Assembly: GCF_900113375.1 (NCBI RefSeq)
Contig: NZ_FOPC01000014.1
Coordinates: 53,114-117,113 of the forward strand
DNA from: Algoriphagus hitonicola
GTDB lineage: Bacteria; Bacteroidota; Bacteroidia; Cytophagales; Cyclobacteriaceae
Reading direction: 5' to 3'
DNA: 64,000 bases
Shown: piece by piece, positions 26,483-36,225 of the stretch
How the letters are laid out: each line of letters opens with the position of its first letter
Position numbering within the stretch: the first letter of the stretch is position 1
Made by a program: the position numbers and the translations under genes
Notes under the pieces: generated by a model
Database searches by the model: none
Seen by the model: the letters and a program-made list of their open reading frames with translations, nothing else
Told to the model about the DNA's origin: nothing

Positions 26483-27154
26483 ATGCGTTTGAAAAGCTAT
26501 TTGGGAATATTCTTTGTCATTTTGTTGGGGACTTCCTGTGTCAATCCGCCAGAAAACTTCCCGTCCATTCCCGAAATTGAATATGAGTCTTTGGAATTTA
26601 TTCCAACTGCAAGTTCAGACTCCTTAGTTTTCGGCTTTGATTTTAGGGATGCAGAAGGAGACCTGGGACTTTCTTCGACCGATATTTTTCCTCCTTTTAA
26701 TCCTGTCGAATATCAACGGGATCCCGCAGGAAATTTAATCACCTATGCCAATCGGCCTTCCAATGCCCCTGAATATAATCCTATTGATTGGGTAATAGAT
26801 CCCATCATCAATAATCAGGAAGTTAAAGACACCATTTGGGTTGTCCAAAATCCAAATCAGTACAATATTTTTGTGAAATTCTTCATTAAAAGAAATGGTC
26901 AATTCACGGAGTTTAGATGGCAGGATCCACCGTTTTATACCACTTTCAATGGACGTTTTCCTCGTATCCTAAACACTGAAGAAGGTCAAGCAGTAGAGGG
27001 AAATGTAAAATACGCCATGCTTTCTTCAGGCTGGGAATCCATATTCAGAAATGACACCATCAGAATCGATGTGCAGATTCAAGACCGACAGCTCAACAGA
27101 AGCAATGAAATATCTTCACCGGAGGTTACCTTGAGACAGATTACAAGAAACTAA
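26483..27154 (+). CDS. hypothetical lipoprotein
   Basis: 223 residues from ATG 26483. The signal peptide LKSYLGIFFVILLGTSC has lipobox GTSC (Cys at ~18). The mature part is rich in Asp, Pro and aromatic residues (FRDAEGDLGLSSTD, FRWQDPPFYTTFNGRFPR) with a beta-rich look. I do not recognise a domain; similar predicted lipoproteins are common in Cytophagales. It is divergent from the LuxE-like gene and ends just before the long dispersed repeat. Confidence 0.75.
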   Translation: MRLKSYLGIFFVILLGTSCVNPPENFPSIPEIEYESLEFIPTASSDSLVFGFDFRDAEGDLGLSSTDIFPPFNPVEYQRDPAGNLITYANRPSNAPEYNPIDWVIDPIINNQEVKDTIWVVQNPNQYNIFVKFFIKRNGQFTEFRWQDPPFYTTFNGRFPRILNTEEGQAVEGNVKYAMLSSGWESIFRNDTIRIDVQIQDRQLNRSNEISSPEVTLRQITRN

Positions 27155-27200
27155 CTTTTGGATTGAAAAATCAACTTTCCTGCTTGGGGAAAAATAAAAT

Positions 27201-27554
27201 GAGGCTGTCTTATAAATAGCTTTAATGTCAGCCTGAGTCTTAAATATTCTTCGAACATACAAAAAGGAGATGACGAAAATTATGATTTGAATCAAATTTT
27301 TAGTCACGCTGAGCACTTGAGAGACGAGAGTCTCGAAATCGAAGCGTCCTCGTACCTTCAGACTCCCGTCTTTCGGGTGCTCGGACTGACCTTAATTTTG
27401 TGATATTAAGCATCTTTGTCATTGGTAGCACCTGACCAACTAGAGTTGGGCAGTACGAAGGCTATTTCTATCATTCTAGCCCACATTTCGACTTCCTGCC
27501 TTTGCCGGCGAGGCAGGCGCTCAATGTAACAACCTTAACTTTTGAGACAGCCTC
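27201..27554. repeat. 354-bp dispersed repeat with terminal inverted repeats (long copy)
   Basis: Ends are GAGGCTGTCT and AGACAGCCTC (perfect 10-bp inverted repeat). It contains the same 28-bp core (27317-27344) as the 22.4-kb copy, plus extra internal palindromes such as CCCGTCTTTCGGG and CCTGCC...GGCAGG (near 27498-27522). It fills the 410-bp space between two convergent genes, with TTTTTT after its right end. No transposase or credible gene is inside, so it looks like a non-autonomous MITE-type element. Confidence 0.7.
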
Positions 27555-27564
27555 TTTTTTAGTT

Positions 27565-29979
27565 TTAGATTTTGGGGAATTTTTTAGGATTAACCTCGTG
27601 CATTAAATGATAGACCTTTTCGATCACATCCTCTACGCTCGGTTTGGAAAAATAGTCCCCGTCTGATGAATAAGCAGGTCGATGAGGCTTAGCTGGCAAT
27701 GTCTGAGGTTCGGAATCCAAATACTTAAAAACATCCTGCCCCTCTATTACTTGCTGAAGCATAAATGCAGAAGCTCCACCTGGAACATCTTCATCTGCGA
27801 AAATCACCCGATTGGTCTTCTTTATGGATTCGCCTATCATTCCAGAGGTATCAAATGGCAATAAAGTCTGTACGTCTATAACCTCAACGTCAATTCCGAT
27901 ATCACTGAGCTCTTCTGCAGCTTCCATCACTATTCTACACATCGAACCGTAAGTGACCAAAGTCAAATCTTTTCCTTCTCTCAAAATTTCAGGCTTGCCA
28001 ACCGGCACGGTATATTCTCCAATGTTAGATGGAAGTTTTTCCTTTAATCGATATCCATTTAGGCATTCGATAATCATGGCTGGCTCATCTGACTTCAGTA
28101 GGGTATTGTACATCCCTGCAGCCTGAGTCATATCACGCGGAACGCAAATAACTATTCCTCTAAGGGCCGAAATTATCATTCCCATCGGAGAACCTGCATG
28201 CCAAACGCCTTCGAGACGGTGACCTCTGGTTCGCACGATCATTGGGGCTTTTTGGCCGCCTTTAGTTCGATATTGGAGCGATGCCAGATCATCGGACAAC
28301 ATCTGCAAACCATAAAGCAAATAATCCAAATACTGAATTTCGGCAACCGGTCTCAAACCGCGAAGCGCTGCCCCGATTCCTTGACCGATAATAGTCGCTT
28401 CCCGGATTCCCGTATCAGTGACCCGGATTTCACCATGTTTGGATTGAAGTCCTGCAAAAGCCTGATTTACATCTCCGATTTTCCCCACATCTTCCCCGAA
28501 GGCAAAAAATCGAGGGTCGTTTTCCAACTGGTAATCAAAGAAAGCCTGAAGCACCTCTCTCCCATCGACTGTGGGAGCATTTTCATTAAACTCTGGCTTC
28601 ACTTCTTTTACTTTCAAAGCCGACCATTCGGATTCGGAGTACAGATGACTGCTGTATCGATCATGATTGATTTCCTGCTGACGCTCAAGCCATAATCTCA
28701 ATTCATCTTTTGCTTTGCTTTGATCAAAACGAAGGTTTAAAAGGGCTTTTCGAGCGGCAGAGATCACATCTTTACGGATAGGATTGATGGTTTTGGCCAG
28801 CTCTTCGGCCATTTGCTCCAAAACCACTTTCCGGCTACTTCCCTGAGCAGCAACTTTGATTAAAGAAACCGCCTCTGCAAGTTCTTTTTTGATCGAACCA
28901 CTGAAGGCAGCCCAAGCGGCTTCCTTATCTTTTTTTACCTGAAGCTTTGATTCGTTCTCAATCTGATCAAGCTGATCGGCTGTGGCAATATTATTTTTGA
29001 GAATATATTCCCTGAATTTCAAATTACAATCCCAAGCTTTTTCCCACTCCAGTCTTTCGGTGGACTTGTATCTTTCATGTGAGCCAGAAGTAGAGTGTCC
29101 TTGCGGCTGAGTCATTTCCACTACGTGAATCAAAACTGGGACATGGCCCTCACGGGCAATTTGTCCTGCTCGTGAAAAAGCCTCAAGCAAGGCTTCGTAA
29201 TCCCAACCCTTGACTTTGATGATTTCATAGCCTTCTTTTCCTTCTGTCCGCTCAAACCCTGCTAAAGCATCAGAAATATTGCCTTTGGTCGTATGATATT
29301 TATTGGGCACCGATATTCCATATCCATCATCCCAAATAGCAACTACCATGGGGACTTGCAAAACTCCAGCGGCATTGATTGATTCGAAAAAGAGCCCTTC
29401 TGAAGTAGAGGCGTTTCCGATTGTTCCCCAAGCGACTTCATTGCCATTGACAGAGAAATCCTTGAAAGATTTTAGGCCTTTATTGTGACGAAAAACTTTA
29501 GAAGCATAAGCCAAGCCGAGCAATTTGGGCATTTGAGCAGCAGTGGGCGAAATATCTGCAGCAGAATTGTAGCGATTAGTTAAGGATTTCCAACTTCCGT
29601 CTTCATTTAAGGATCGAGTCGCAAAGTGCCCGTTCATCAATCTACCCGCACTAGCCGGATCAGCTTCCACGTCGGTATGAGCATACAATTGGGCGAAATA
29701 TTGCTGAACATTCAATTCACCCAAGGCCATCATAAATGTCTGATCTCGATAATATCCCGACCGAAAATCCCCCAATTGGAAAGCTCTGGCCATCGCTAAT
29801 TGGGCAAGTTCTTTTCCGTCACCAAAAATTCCAAATTTGGCTTTTCCCATAAAAACCTCTTTTCGCCCCATCAAGGAAGCCTGACGACTGATCATAGCGA
29901 TCTTGTAGTCTTGAAGAATTTCCTCATTTGAGGGGATGACACCTTTTCGGTTTTTTGAGAGAGATTTTAATTCTGCCAT
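27565..29979 (-). CDS. fused E1 alpha/beta thiamine-dependent 2-oxoacid dehydrogenase
   Basis: 804 residues from ATG. Residues ~30-400 are an E1-alpha domain with the thiamine diphosphate region GNASTSEGLFFESINAAG and DDGYGISVP. Residues ~465-800 are an E1-beta domain with FAFGEDVGKIGDVNQAF, GIREATIIGQGIGAALRG and DEDVPGGASAFM. Fusion of the two subunits in one chain is usual in Bacteroidota. It decarboxylates a 2-oxoacid (branched-chain or pyruvate) and passes the acyl group to lipoyl-E2; the substrate cannot be fixed and no E2/E3 gene is adjacent. Confidence 0.92.
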   Translation of the reverse strand: MAELKSLSKNRKGVIPSNEEILQDYKIAMISRQASLMGRKEVFMGKAKFGIFGDGKELAQLAMARAFQLGDFRSGYYRDQTFMMALGELNVQQYFAQLYAHTDVEADPASAGRLMNGHFATRSLNEDGSWKSLTNRYNSAADISPTAAQMPKLLGLAYASKVFRHNKGLKSFKDFSVNGNEVAWGTIGNASTSEGLFFESINAAGVLQVPMVVAIWDDGYGISVPNKYHTTKGNISDALAGFERTEGKEGYEIIKVKGWDYEALLEAFSRAGQIAREGHVPVLIHVVEMTQPQGHSTSGSHERYKSTERLEWEKAWDCNLKFREYILKNNIATADQLDQIENESKLQVKKDKEAAWAAFSGSIKKELAEAVSLIKVAAQGSSRKVVLEQMAEELAKTINPIRKDVISAARKALLNLRFDQSKAKDELRLWLERQQEINHDRYSSHLYSESEWSALKVKEVKPEFNENAPTVDGREVLQAFFDYQLENDPRFFAFGEDVGKIGDVNQAFAGLQSKHGEIRVTDTGIREATIIGQGIGAALRGLRPVAEIQYLDYLLYGLQMLSDDLASLQYRTKGGQKAPMIVRTRGHRLEGVWHAGSPMGMIISALRGIVICVPRDMTQAAGMYNTLLKSDEPAMIIECLNGYRLKEKLPSNIGEYTVPVGKPEILREGKDLTLVTYGSMCRIVMEAAEELSDIGIDVEVIDVQTLLPFDTSGMIGESIKKTNRVIFADEDVPGGASAFMLQQVIEGQDVFKYLDSEPQTLPAKPHRPAYSSDGDYFSKPSVEDVIEKVYHLMHEVNPKKFPKI

Positions 29980-30407
29980 GGATCTTTTTTACTCAGAAGT
30001 TAATTTGGGTTTATGTGCTAGCTAGCGTATTCCAAAAATAAACAAATCCTTTTTCTATACAAATTTGTATTTTAAATTTTCTCAAACAAAAATTTTGAAT
30101 AAAGCGATAAAATATCATCTTCGTAAAATATTATTCTGTCAATAGATATTTGACTGTTGAATTATTTCAATTTTTATTCCATTAAAATCTATTGTCGAAC
30201 ACTTCTTTTGCAAAAATAAATTCTCAAAATTATCAATGCTTAAAATTTAAATTTTGAAATATTCTTTATATACAGATGAATTTTAAGAATAAAGTTTTGA
30301 AAAAAATAAATTTTCGAAATCAGACAAAATTCTATTCGCTTTTGTTCTTTTTCGAATGCTTTGGCATTTATCTTTGCCGTCAAATTATAAATCCAAATTG
30401 ACAAGTC
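29980..30407. other. AT-rich divergent intergenic region
   Basis: 428 bp between the E1 fusion gene and alanine dehydrogenase, mostly A and T with no credible frame. It presumably holds both promoters; only the ald -7 box is clear. Confidence 0.6.
30369..30376 (+). promoter_or_regulatory. candidate -7 box for ald
   Basis: TATCTTTG matches TAnnTTTG, 31 bp before the ATG. A TTTG at 30341-30344 lies 24 bp upstream, slightly long for the -33 element. Confidence 0.5.
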
Positions 30408-31526
30408 ATGATAATAGGTGTTCCCAAAGAAATTAAAAATAACGAAAACCGGGTAGCTCTGACTCCGGCCGGCGCCAAGGAATTGGTTAAGAGAGGACAT
30501 ACCGTCTATGTTCAGCATACGGCAGGTGAAGGTAGCGGATTCAGTGACGAGACATATGAAGCTGCCGGAGCTCAAATCCTTCCCACCATCGAGGCAACTT
30601 ATGAAATCGCCGAGATGATTATGAAAGTCAAAGAGCCGATCGAACCTGAGTATAAATTGATCAAAGAAGGTCAATTATTGTTTACCTATTTTCATTTTGC
30701 TTCCTATGAGCCGCTGACTAAAGCGATGATAGAAAGCAAATCTGTTTGTCTTGCTTATGAGACTGTGGAAAAAGTCGACAGAAGTCTGCCGCTTTTGATT
30801 CCAATGTCCGAAGTCGCCGGCCGAATGGCAGTACAAAAGGGGGCAAACTATCTGGAAAAACCACTTAAAGGGAGAGGGATCCTTTTAGGAGGTGTCCCAG
30901 GTGTACTTCCCGCCAAGGTTTTGATCTTAGGTGGTGGAATTGTGGGAACACAAGCCGCATGGATGGCTGCCGGATTAGGCGCAGATGTGACTATTATGGA
31001 TGTTTCACTTCAGCGAATGCGATACTTGGACGATGTGATGCCAGCCAATGTGAATACCATGATGTCAAATGAATACAATATCAGAAACATGATCAAATCC
31101 TCTGATTTGATTATCGGAGCGGTATTGATCCCTGGGGCGAAGGCGCCACATTTGATCACCAGAGATATGCTGAAGGAAATGAAACCTGGAACTGTCCTCG
31201 TGGATGTCGCAGTCGACCAAGGCGGATGCATCGAAACCTGCAAGCCTACGACTCACGAAAACCCAACCTTCATTATCGATGATGTGGTTCACTATTGCGT
31301 GGCAAACATGCCTGGAGCGGTACCTTATACTTCTACCTTGGCATTGACAAACGCTACCCTTCCTTACGCGATGCAACTCGCCGACAAAGGCTGGAAAAAA
31401 GCTGCACAAGAAAACCCGGAATTAGTCCCTGGGCTTAATGTGATCAACGGAGAAATCGTTTACAAGGCGGTGGCAGAAGCTTTTGATCTTTCTTATGTTC
31501 CTGTCGAAAAATATCTAATGGACTAA
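30408..31526 (+). CDS. ald: alanine dehydrogenase
   Basis: 372 residues from ATG. N-terminal MIIGVPKEIKNNENRVALTP is the family signature; the NAD-binding motif is LGGGIVGTQAA near 170; FTYFHFAS holds the catalytic His near 96. It reversibly converts L-alanine and NAD+ to pyruvate, ammonia and NADH in the cytosol. Single-gene unit with its own terminator. Confidence 0.95.
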   Translation: MIIGVPKEIKNNENRVALTPAGAKELVKRGHTVYVQHTAGEGSGFSDETYEAAGAQILPTIEATYEIAEMIMKVKEPIEPEYKLIKEGQLLFTYFHFASYEPLTKAMIESKSVCLAYETVEKVDRSLPLLIPMSEVAGRMAVQKGANYLEKPLKGRGILLGGVPGVLPAKVLILGGGIVGTQAAWMAAGLGADVTIMDVSLQRMRYLDDVMPANVNTMMSNEYNIRNMIKSSDLIIGAVLIPGAKAPHLITRDMLKEMKPGTVLVDVAVDQGGCIETCKPTTHENPTFIIDDVVHYCVANMPGAVPYTSTLALTNATLPYAMQLADKGWKKAAQENPELVPGLNVINGEIVYKAVAEAFDLSYVPVEKYLMD

Positions 31527-31551
31527 TTATCATTAAACTATCCATAAAATT

Positions 31552-31585
31552 AAAAAGCTGAATTCTTGATTGAATTCAGCTTTTT
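31552..31585 (+). terminator. ald terminator
   Basis: Perfect 14-bp stem AAAAAGCTGAATTC / GAATTCAGCTTTTT, 6-nt loop. Confidence 0.85.
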
Positions 31586-31605
31586 CTATGAATACAAAGG
31601 AGGGG

Positions 31606-31998
31606 TTAATTTAGATTTTCCAGTACCCTCATCAGTTTTTCCCTTACCTCTTTGGCGAGAGTTTCAATTTCGGGATTCTTGACAGCTGCCATTGCCGCAG
31701 CAGGATCCATTACCGCCACTTCGTATGATTTATTTTTAATTTCACGAATCGTGACATTGCACGGAAGTAAGGTCCCGATATGGGGTTCTGCTTCCAATAC
31801 TTTGTCTGCAAAAACAGGATTGCAGGCACCTAAAATCAAATAAGGGGCATAATCTTTTCCCAATTTCTTTTTCATCGTCGCCTGAATGTCGATTTCAGTC
31901 AAAATCCCAAAACCCTCAATTTTCAAGGCGGCTTCTACTTCATCTCTGATTTCTTGCAGAGAATTTCTTTCGAGTATTTTTTCCTTATAATATGACAT
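31606..31998 (-). CDS. DUF302 domain protein
   Basis: 130 residues from ATG 31998; upstream in-frame codons would add a non-conserved 45-residue stretch. DUF302 features are the FGILTEIDIQATMKKKLG segment, LGACNPVFADKVLEAEP and LLPCNVTIRE. Family members are small cytosolic or periplasmic proteins without a settled function, some linked to redox or metal stress. No signal peptide here. Divergent from the yggS gene. Confidence 0.88.
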   Translation of the reverse strand: MSYYKEKILERNSLQEIRDEVEAALKIEGFGILTEIDIQATMKKKLGKDYAPYLILGACNPVFADKVLEAEPHIGTLLPCNVTIREIKNKSYEVAVMDPAAAMAAVKNPEIETLAKEVREKLMRVLENLN

Positions 31999-32217
31999 AT
32001 CATTGACTTTGGTGAATAATAAACTTACAAAAATCTGAGCGTACCTCCCGTGTGAAAAGTCACAAAATGATATGGAAAAGGCAATCCGAAAATTTTTTTC
32101 AAAAGAATCGAAACCCTTTAATGTATTTATCACTTCGAATAAAAGAGATTTGTAAAACGCCTAGGTGATTCTCCTAAGAGAATTTATCTTTACTAAGCCA
32201 ACCCTAAAAACAAGACA

Positions 32218-32892
32218 ATGAACATTGCAGAAAATTTGCATGATATAAAATCCTCTTTTTTCAACCCTGACTGTCTGCTGATAGCCGTAAGCAAAACCAA
32301 ACCGATAGCAGACCTTTTAGAAGCCTATGAAGCTGGTGTAAGGGATTTTGGAGAAAACAAAGTACAGGAAATTCAGGCCAAGGAGCCCGAAATGCCGGAT
32401 GATACCCGATGGCATATGATCGGACATTTACAACGAAACAAAGTCAAGTACATCGCGCCTTTTATCCATTTGATTCACAGTGTGGATTCATTTAAGCTGT
32501 TGAGCGAAATCAATAAGCAAGGCGAAAAAATAGATCGGAAGATTTCTGTTCTCCTTCAAATCCACATTGCCGAGGAAGAAAGTAAATTTGGTTTTGACAT
32601 TGCAGAACTAGAGGAAATGCTGAATTCTGATGAATTCAAAAAATTAAGTCACGTAAACATCAAAGGTCTGATGGGAATGGCTACCTTAACAACTAATCAG
32701 GATCAAATCAGAAAGGAATTTAAGGGTCTTAAAACGCTCTTTGAAGAAATCAAAAAGAGAGACTTACCTGATTTTATGCAACTGGAGGAACTTTCCATGG
32801 GAATGAGCAGCGATTATCGGGTTGCCCAAGAGGAAGGAAGTACAATGGTGAGAATTGGTTCCTCTATATTCGGAGCCAGAAATTACAACTGA
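32218..32892 (+). CDS. YggS/PLPBP-family pyridoxal phosphate homeostasis protein
   Basis: 224 residues from ATG. PLP-binding Lys26 is in LIAVSKTKP; other signatures are FGENKVQEIQ, WHMIGHLQRNK, HSVDS and LSMGMSSDY near the end. The family binds PLP without known catalysis and keeps free PLP in balance. Length normal. The DUF423 gene follows 28 bp downstream and probably shares the transcript. Confidence 0.94.
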   Translation: MNIAENLHDIKSSFFNPDCLLIAVSKTKPIADLLEAYEAGVRDFGENKVQEIQAKEPEMPDDTRWHMIGHLQRNKVKYIAPFIHLIHSVDSFKLLSEINKQGEKIDRKISVLLQIHIAEEESKFGFDIAELEEMLNSDEFKKLSHVNIKGLMGMATLTTNQDQIRKEFKGLKTLFEEIKKRDLPDFMQLEELSMGMSSDYRVAQEEGSTMVRIGSSIFGARNYN

Positions 32893-32920
32893 ATTAAACT
32901 TCTTAATATTCCAACACCCC

Positions 32921-33301
32921 ATGAACCCTAAACAAATTATTCAAGTAGCCGCAATTCTCGGTGCCCTTGCTGTCGGAATCGGCGCATTTGGCGCCCATGG
33001 ATTGGAAGATATTTTGGCAAAAAATGGACGAACCGAAACTTTTGAGACGGCTGTCAAATATCATTTTTACCATGCCATTACCTTGCTATTAGTAGGCATA
33101 TTATCCAACAGCAGAGTCGGATACCTGCGAGGAATGTCTTTTTCGGCAATCAATTTAATCATTGGAATCATCATCTTCTCCGGTTCTCTTTATATCCTAT
33201 CGATCACCAACATTACCTGGCTTGGTGCAATCACTCCCATCGGTGGAATCGCCTTTATTTTGGGCTGGGTAGGGATTTTTTGGACGGTTACAAAAAGATA
33301 A
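32921..33301 (+). CDS. DUF423 membrane protein (YgdD-like)
   Basis: 126 residues from ATG 32921 with four hydrophobic helices. The family signature GALAVGIGAFGAHGLEDIL is at the N-terminus, followed by TAVKYHFYHAITLL. Inner-membrane protein of unknown function, widespread in bacteria. The dacB-like gene begins 5 bp after its stop, so these genes are co-transcribed. Confidence 0.9.
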   Translation: MNPKQIIQVAAILGALAVGIGAFGAHGLEDILAKNGRTETFETAVKYHFYHAITLLLVGILSNSRVGYLRGMSFSAINLIIGIIIFSGSLYILSITNITWLGAITPIGGIAFILGWVGIFWTVTKR

Positions 33302-33306
33302 GTTAA

Positions 33307-34599
33307 ATGCAAAAAAGGCTTACCTTCTTGGTTTTTTTGATTTTCTACCTTCCATTGGTTCATGCTCAAGTCAGTCAAGAGCAATACGCCAAACTGGAAT
33401 CTATACTTGGTGATGAAGGGTTTTTCGGAGGTCATCTGACAGGCTTCATGCTTTACGATTTGGATTCACAGCGGGTTTTGTTTGAGAAAAATTCTCATAT
33501 CCGATTTACTCCCGCTTCCACAACCAAGCTATTCACTCTTTTTTCCAGTTTGGTCATTCTGAATGACAGTACCCAAACCCTAAGATATGTCCAGTCCGGA
33601 GACACCTTGAAGATCTGGGGCTCAGGAGATCCCAGCTGGAACTACCTCGATCTCTATCAACCCGACTACCAAAACTTCTTCAAGTCCGCTAAAATCATCC
33701 AATTCTCTGATGCAAACCTAAAATCAACACCTTTCGGGAGTGGTTGGCAATGGGATGACTATTATTATTATTTTTCCGCTGAGCGGTCTTCTTTGCCGAT
33801 TTATGGAAACCTGATCAAAGTCGAGCGATCCAGCAGACCGCCCAGAGTAAGTCCCCCTTTTTTTCAAGATGCAGTATTTTCTACCTCATCCGATATCAAG
33901 GATTTGGAACGTGATTTTCATTCCAATCGCTTTTACTACAACCCCAAAAGCTATCGTGGCAGAGAAGATTATATTCCTTTTATTACTTCTCCGAAGCTGT
34001 TTGTTCAGTTGGCCTCCTTAGAAACCGGCAAACCTTGGATATACAAGTCTGATTCTCTACCCAAAAACCATCAGATTTGGAGAGCCGCTCCACTTTACCC
34101 TATTCTCAAAGAAATGATGCTTGAGAGTGACAATTTTTTAGCGGAGCAATTGATGTACATGGTTTCGGATCGGATTTTTGGTGAAATTGACATTGAGCGG
34201 GCCATCGAATTTGTCTTGAAAACCTATTTGTATGATTTGCCGGATGAACCGATCTGGATTGATGGCAGTGGCCTTAGCCGCTACAATTTATTCACCCCGA
34301 GAAGTATGGTTGCACTTTTTGAAAAAATATATCGAGTGCTCCCTGATGATCAGCTTAAAGAACTCCTTCCTACGGGTGGAGTGTCCGGCACAATCAAAAC
34401 TAACTATCAGGCTCGAGAACCTTACATTTTTGCCAAAACCGGTACAATGAGCAACAATCACAGCTTGGTAGGTCTGATACAAACTACTAAAGGCAAAACG
34501 TATTGCTTTGCCTTTATGAATTCTAACTACCCCCAAAAAACCTCCGAAATCCGACGAGAAATGGAGAAAGTTCTTTTGCTCGTTCGGGATAATTTTTAA
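33307..34599 (+). CDS. D-alanyl-D-alanine carboxypeptidase/endopeptidase, PBP4 type (S13)
   Basis: 430 residues from ATG with a signal peptide ending LPLVHAQ (~21). Active-site motifs of the S13 family are visible: SxxK as STTK (Ser71-Lys74), SxN as SDN near 280 and KTG in FAKTGTMSNN near 379. It trims peptidoglycan cross-links in the periplasm. Slightly shorter than E. coli PBP4 (477), suggesting reduced inserted domains. Its stop is 1 bp from that of the convergent amylase gene. Confidence 0.92.
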   Translation: MQKRLTFLVFLIFYLPLVHAQVSQEQYAKLESILGDEGFFGGHLTGFMLYDLDSQRVLFEKNSHIRFTPASTTKLFTLFSSLVILNDSTQTLRYVQSGDTLKIWGSGDPSWNYLDLYQPDYQNFFKSAKIIQFSDANLKSTPFGSGWQWDDYYYYFSAERSSLPIYGNLIKVERSSRPPRVSPPFFQDAVFSTSSDIKDLERDFHSNRFYYNPKSYRGREDYIPFITSPKLFVQLASLETGKPWIYKSDSLPKNHQIWRAAPLYPILKEMMLESDNFLAEQLMYMVSDRIFGEIDIERAIEFVLKTYLYDLPDEPIWIDGSGLSRYNLFTPRSMVALFEKIYRVLPDDQLKELLPTGGVSGTIKTNYQAREPYIFAKTGTMSNNHSLVGLIQTTKGKTYCFAFMNSNYPQKTSEIRREMEKVLLLVRDNF

Positions 34600-34600
34600 T

Positions 34601-36151
34601 CTATTTTTTCTCTAAAATCATTGAAGACTGCGGTCCTAAAACCACTTCAGATCCATTGATTCCAACTTTCCCAAATTCAAACAAGGATTCCGTGTAGTTC
34701 TCTGGGATTTCGATCTTCACCTCTTCTTGTCCGATATTATGGATCGCAAAAACAGATTGGTTTTCATAATTTCGGAAGTAAGCCATTATGGTAGCTGGAA
34801 AGGTTGCTTCTGGCAATTCCAAGGAACCAATAGCCAAAGCCGGATTGGTATTTCGTAAGGCAATCAATTGTTTGTAGTGATTAAAAAAGCTATTGGGATC
34901 TTCCCGCTGCTGCGCCAAGGGAGTGACTTCCCCATCGATTGAATATTTTGACTCAATCCATGTCGCTCTCCCACTGTCTTTATCTTTTTCATCCCAAAGA
35001 AAAGGTTCTCGTATATGTTCATCGGGTTTAATTCCTTTCATACCGATCTCTTCCCCATAGTAAATGTAAGGAGCGCCAGGCATGGACATCATCACTGCGA
35101 TGGCTTGTTTTTGCTTGTCAGGATCCGAACCTAGCTCATTGAGAAGTCTAGGTTGGTCGTGATTGGAAGAGATGGTAGCATCGATAAATTCGGAGGTGAT
35201 ATTCTGGTAAAAATCGATGATCTCTTTTTGCTTTTCGGGCAGGATCATCCCATTTTCTGTGTTAAAAGCTTCCAGCAAAGTATAGTGAAAGTCAAAATTA
35301 AAAAGCGCTGGCAAGCCTGGTAAGTAAGGTGCTACCACTTCTTTTTTGTCATACACTTCGCCGACCAAATAAACATCGGGTTTGATTTTTTCCATTTCGG
35401 CACGAAACTCCTTCCAAAACTCATGATTATCGCTCGGTCTGTCATCCGGAAAAATATGCTTGGCTGCATCCAATCTAAATCCATCCACTCCGATTTCTTC
35501 CAGCCAAAAACGCCCGATTTCATAGATTTCCTCCCGTACTTTAGGATTGTCAAAATTCAAATCAGGCATTCCTCCCCAGAAAAAACCATAGTAGAAATCC
35601 TCTCCCTCTCCCGGATCATGCCATTGCTGGATGTTATCGGAGTCGAGGGTAATCACCTTTTTATTTAAGTAATCGGCAATCGTGTCTTTTTGTGCCCAAA
35701 CATAATAATCCCGATACGGATTGTCTCTTCCGGATTTGGACTCTAAAAACCAAGGATGCTGATTGGAAGTATGATTGATAATCATATCGATCACAATTTT
35801 GATATCCCGCTTATGAGCTTCTGCTAGGAGATTTTTGAAATCATCCATCGTGCCATAATCCGGGTGAACAGCCTTGTAATCCGTCACATCATACTTGTGA
35901 TAAGTTGGTGAGGGCATAATCGGCATAAACCAAATGGCATCGGCACCTAATTCCTCTACATAATCGAGTTTTTGGGTAACTCCATTAAAATCCCCTATCC
36001 CATCTCCATTCGAATCGTAAAATGACTGAACAAATATCTCGTAAGTCACACCGGCTTTTGGCCAATAGTTTACGGGCTGAACGTCTCTTTTCTCTTGGCA
36101 AGAAACCAAGCTAAAAACAGTCAAAACTGTGGGAATCAAGGATCTTTTCAT
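34601..36151 (-). CDS. GH13 alpha-amylase family lipoprotein
   Basis: 516 residues from ATG. Signal VLTVFSLVSC makes it a lipoprotein (lipid Cys ~18). GH13 regions are in order: IDMIINHT (region I), GFRLDAAKHIF with nucleophile Asp (II), LVGEVYD with acid/base Glu (III) and SSNHDQPR (IV). It hydrolyses alpha-glucans or maltodextrins, probably in the periplasm or on the surface. It is last on the minus-strand arm of the maltodextrin locus, after a terminator that separates it from the aldolase gene, so it may have its own promoter. Confidence 0.93.
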   Translation of the reverse strand: MKRSLIPTVLTVFSLVSCQEKRDVQPVNYWPKAGVTYEIFVQSFYDSNGDGIGDFNGVTQKLDYVEELGADAIWFMPIMPSPTYHKYDVTDYKAVHPDYGTMDDFKNLLAEAHKRDIKIVIDMIINHTSNQHPWFLESKSGRDNPYRDYYVWAQKDTIADYLNKKVITLDSDNIQQWHDPGEGEDFYYGFFWGGMPDLNFDNPKVREEIYEIGRFWLEEIGVDGFRLDAAKHIFPDDRPSDNHEFWKEFRAEMEKIKPDVYLVGEVYDKKEVVAPYLPGLPALFNFDFHYTLLEAFNTENGMILPEKQKEIIDFYQNITSEFIDATISSNHDQPRLLNELGSDPDKQKQAIAVMMSMPGAPYIYYGEEIGMKGIKPDEHIREPFLWDEKDKDSGRATWIESKYSIDGEVTPLAQQREDPNSFFNHYKQLIALRNTNPALAIGSLELPEATFPATIMAYFRNYENQSVFAIHNIGQEEVKIEIPENYTESLFEFGKVGINGSEVVLGPQSSMILEKK

Positions 36152-36177
36152 GGTTAATTTTTCTTTTTGGGAAAAGA

Positions 36178-36204
36178 AAAAGTCACCTGATCCAAGTGAC
36201 TTTT
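36178..36204 (-). terminator. terminator after the aldolase gene
   Basis: AAAAGTCAC / GTGACTTTT stem with a 9-nt loop; on the minus strand it is followed by TTCTTTTCCC. It lies between fba and the amylase gene. Confidence 0.7.
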
Positions 36205-36225
36205 CTTTTTCTTTTTCAAGTCTGA

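Noticed and set aside
27201..27554. Complete insertion sequence
   Set aside because: Terminal repeats are present but there is no transposase frame inside; called a non-autonomous repeat.
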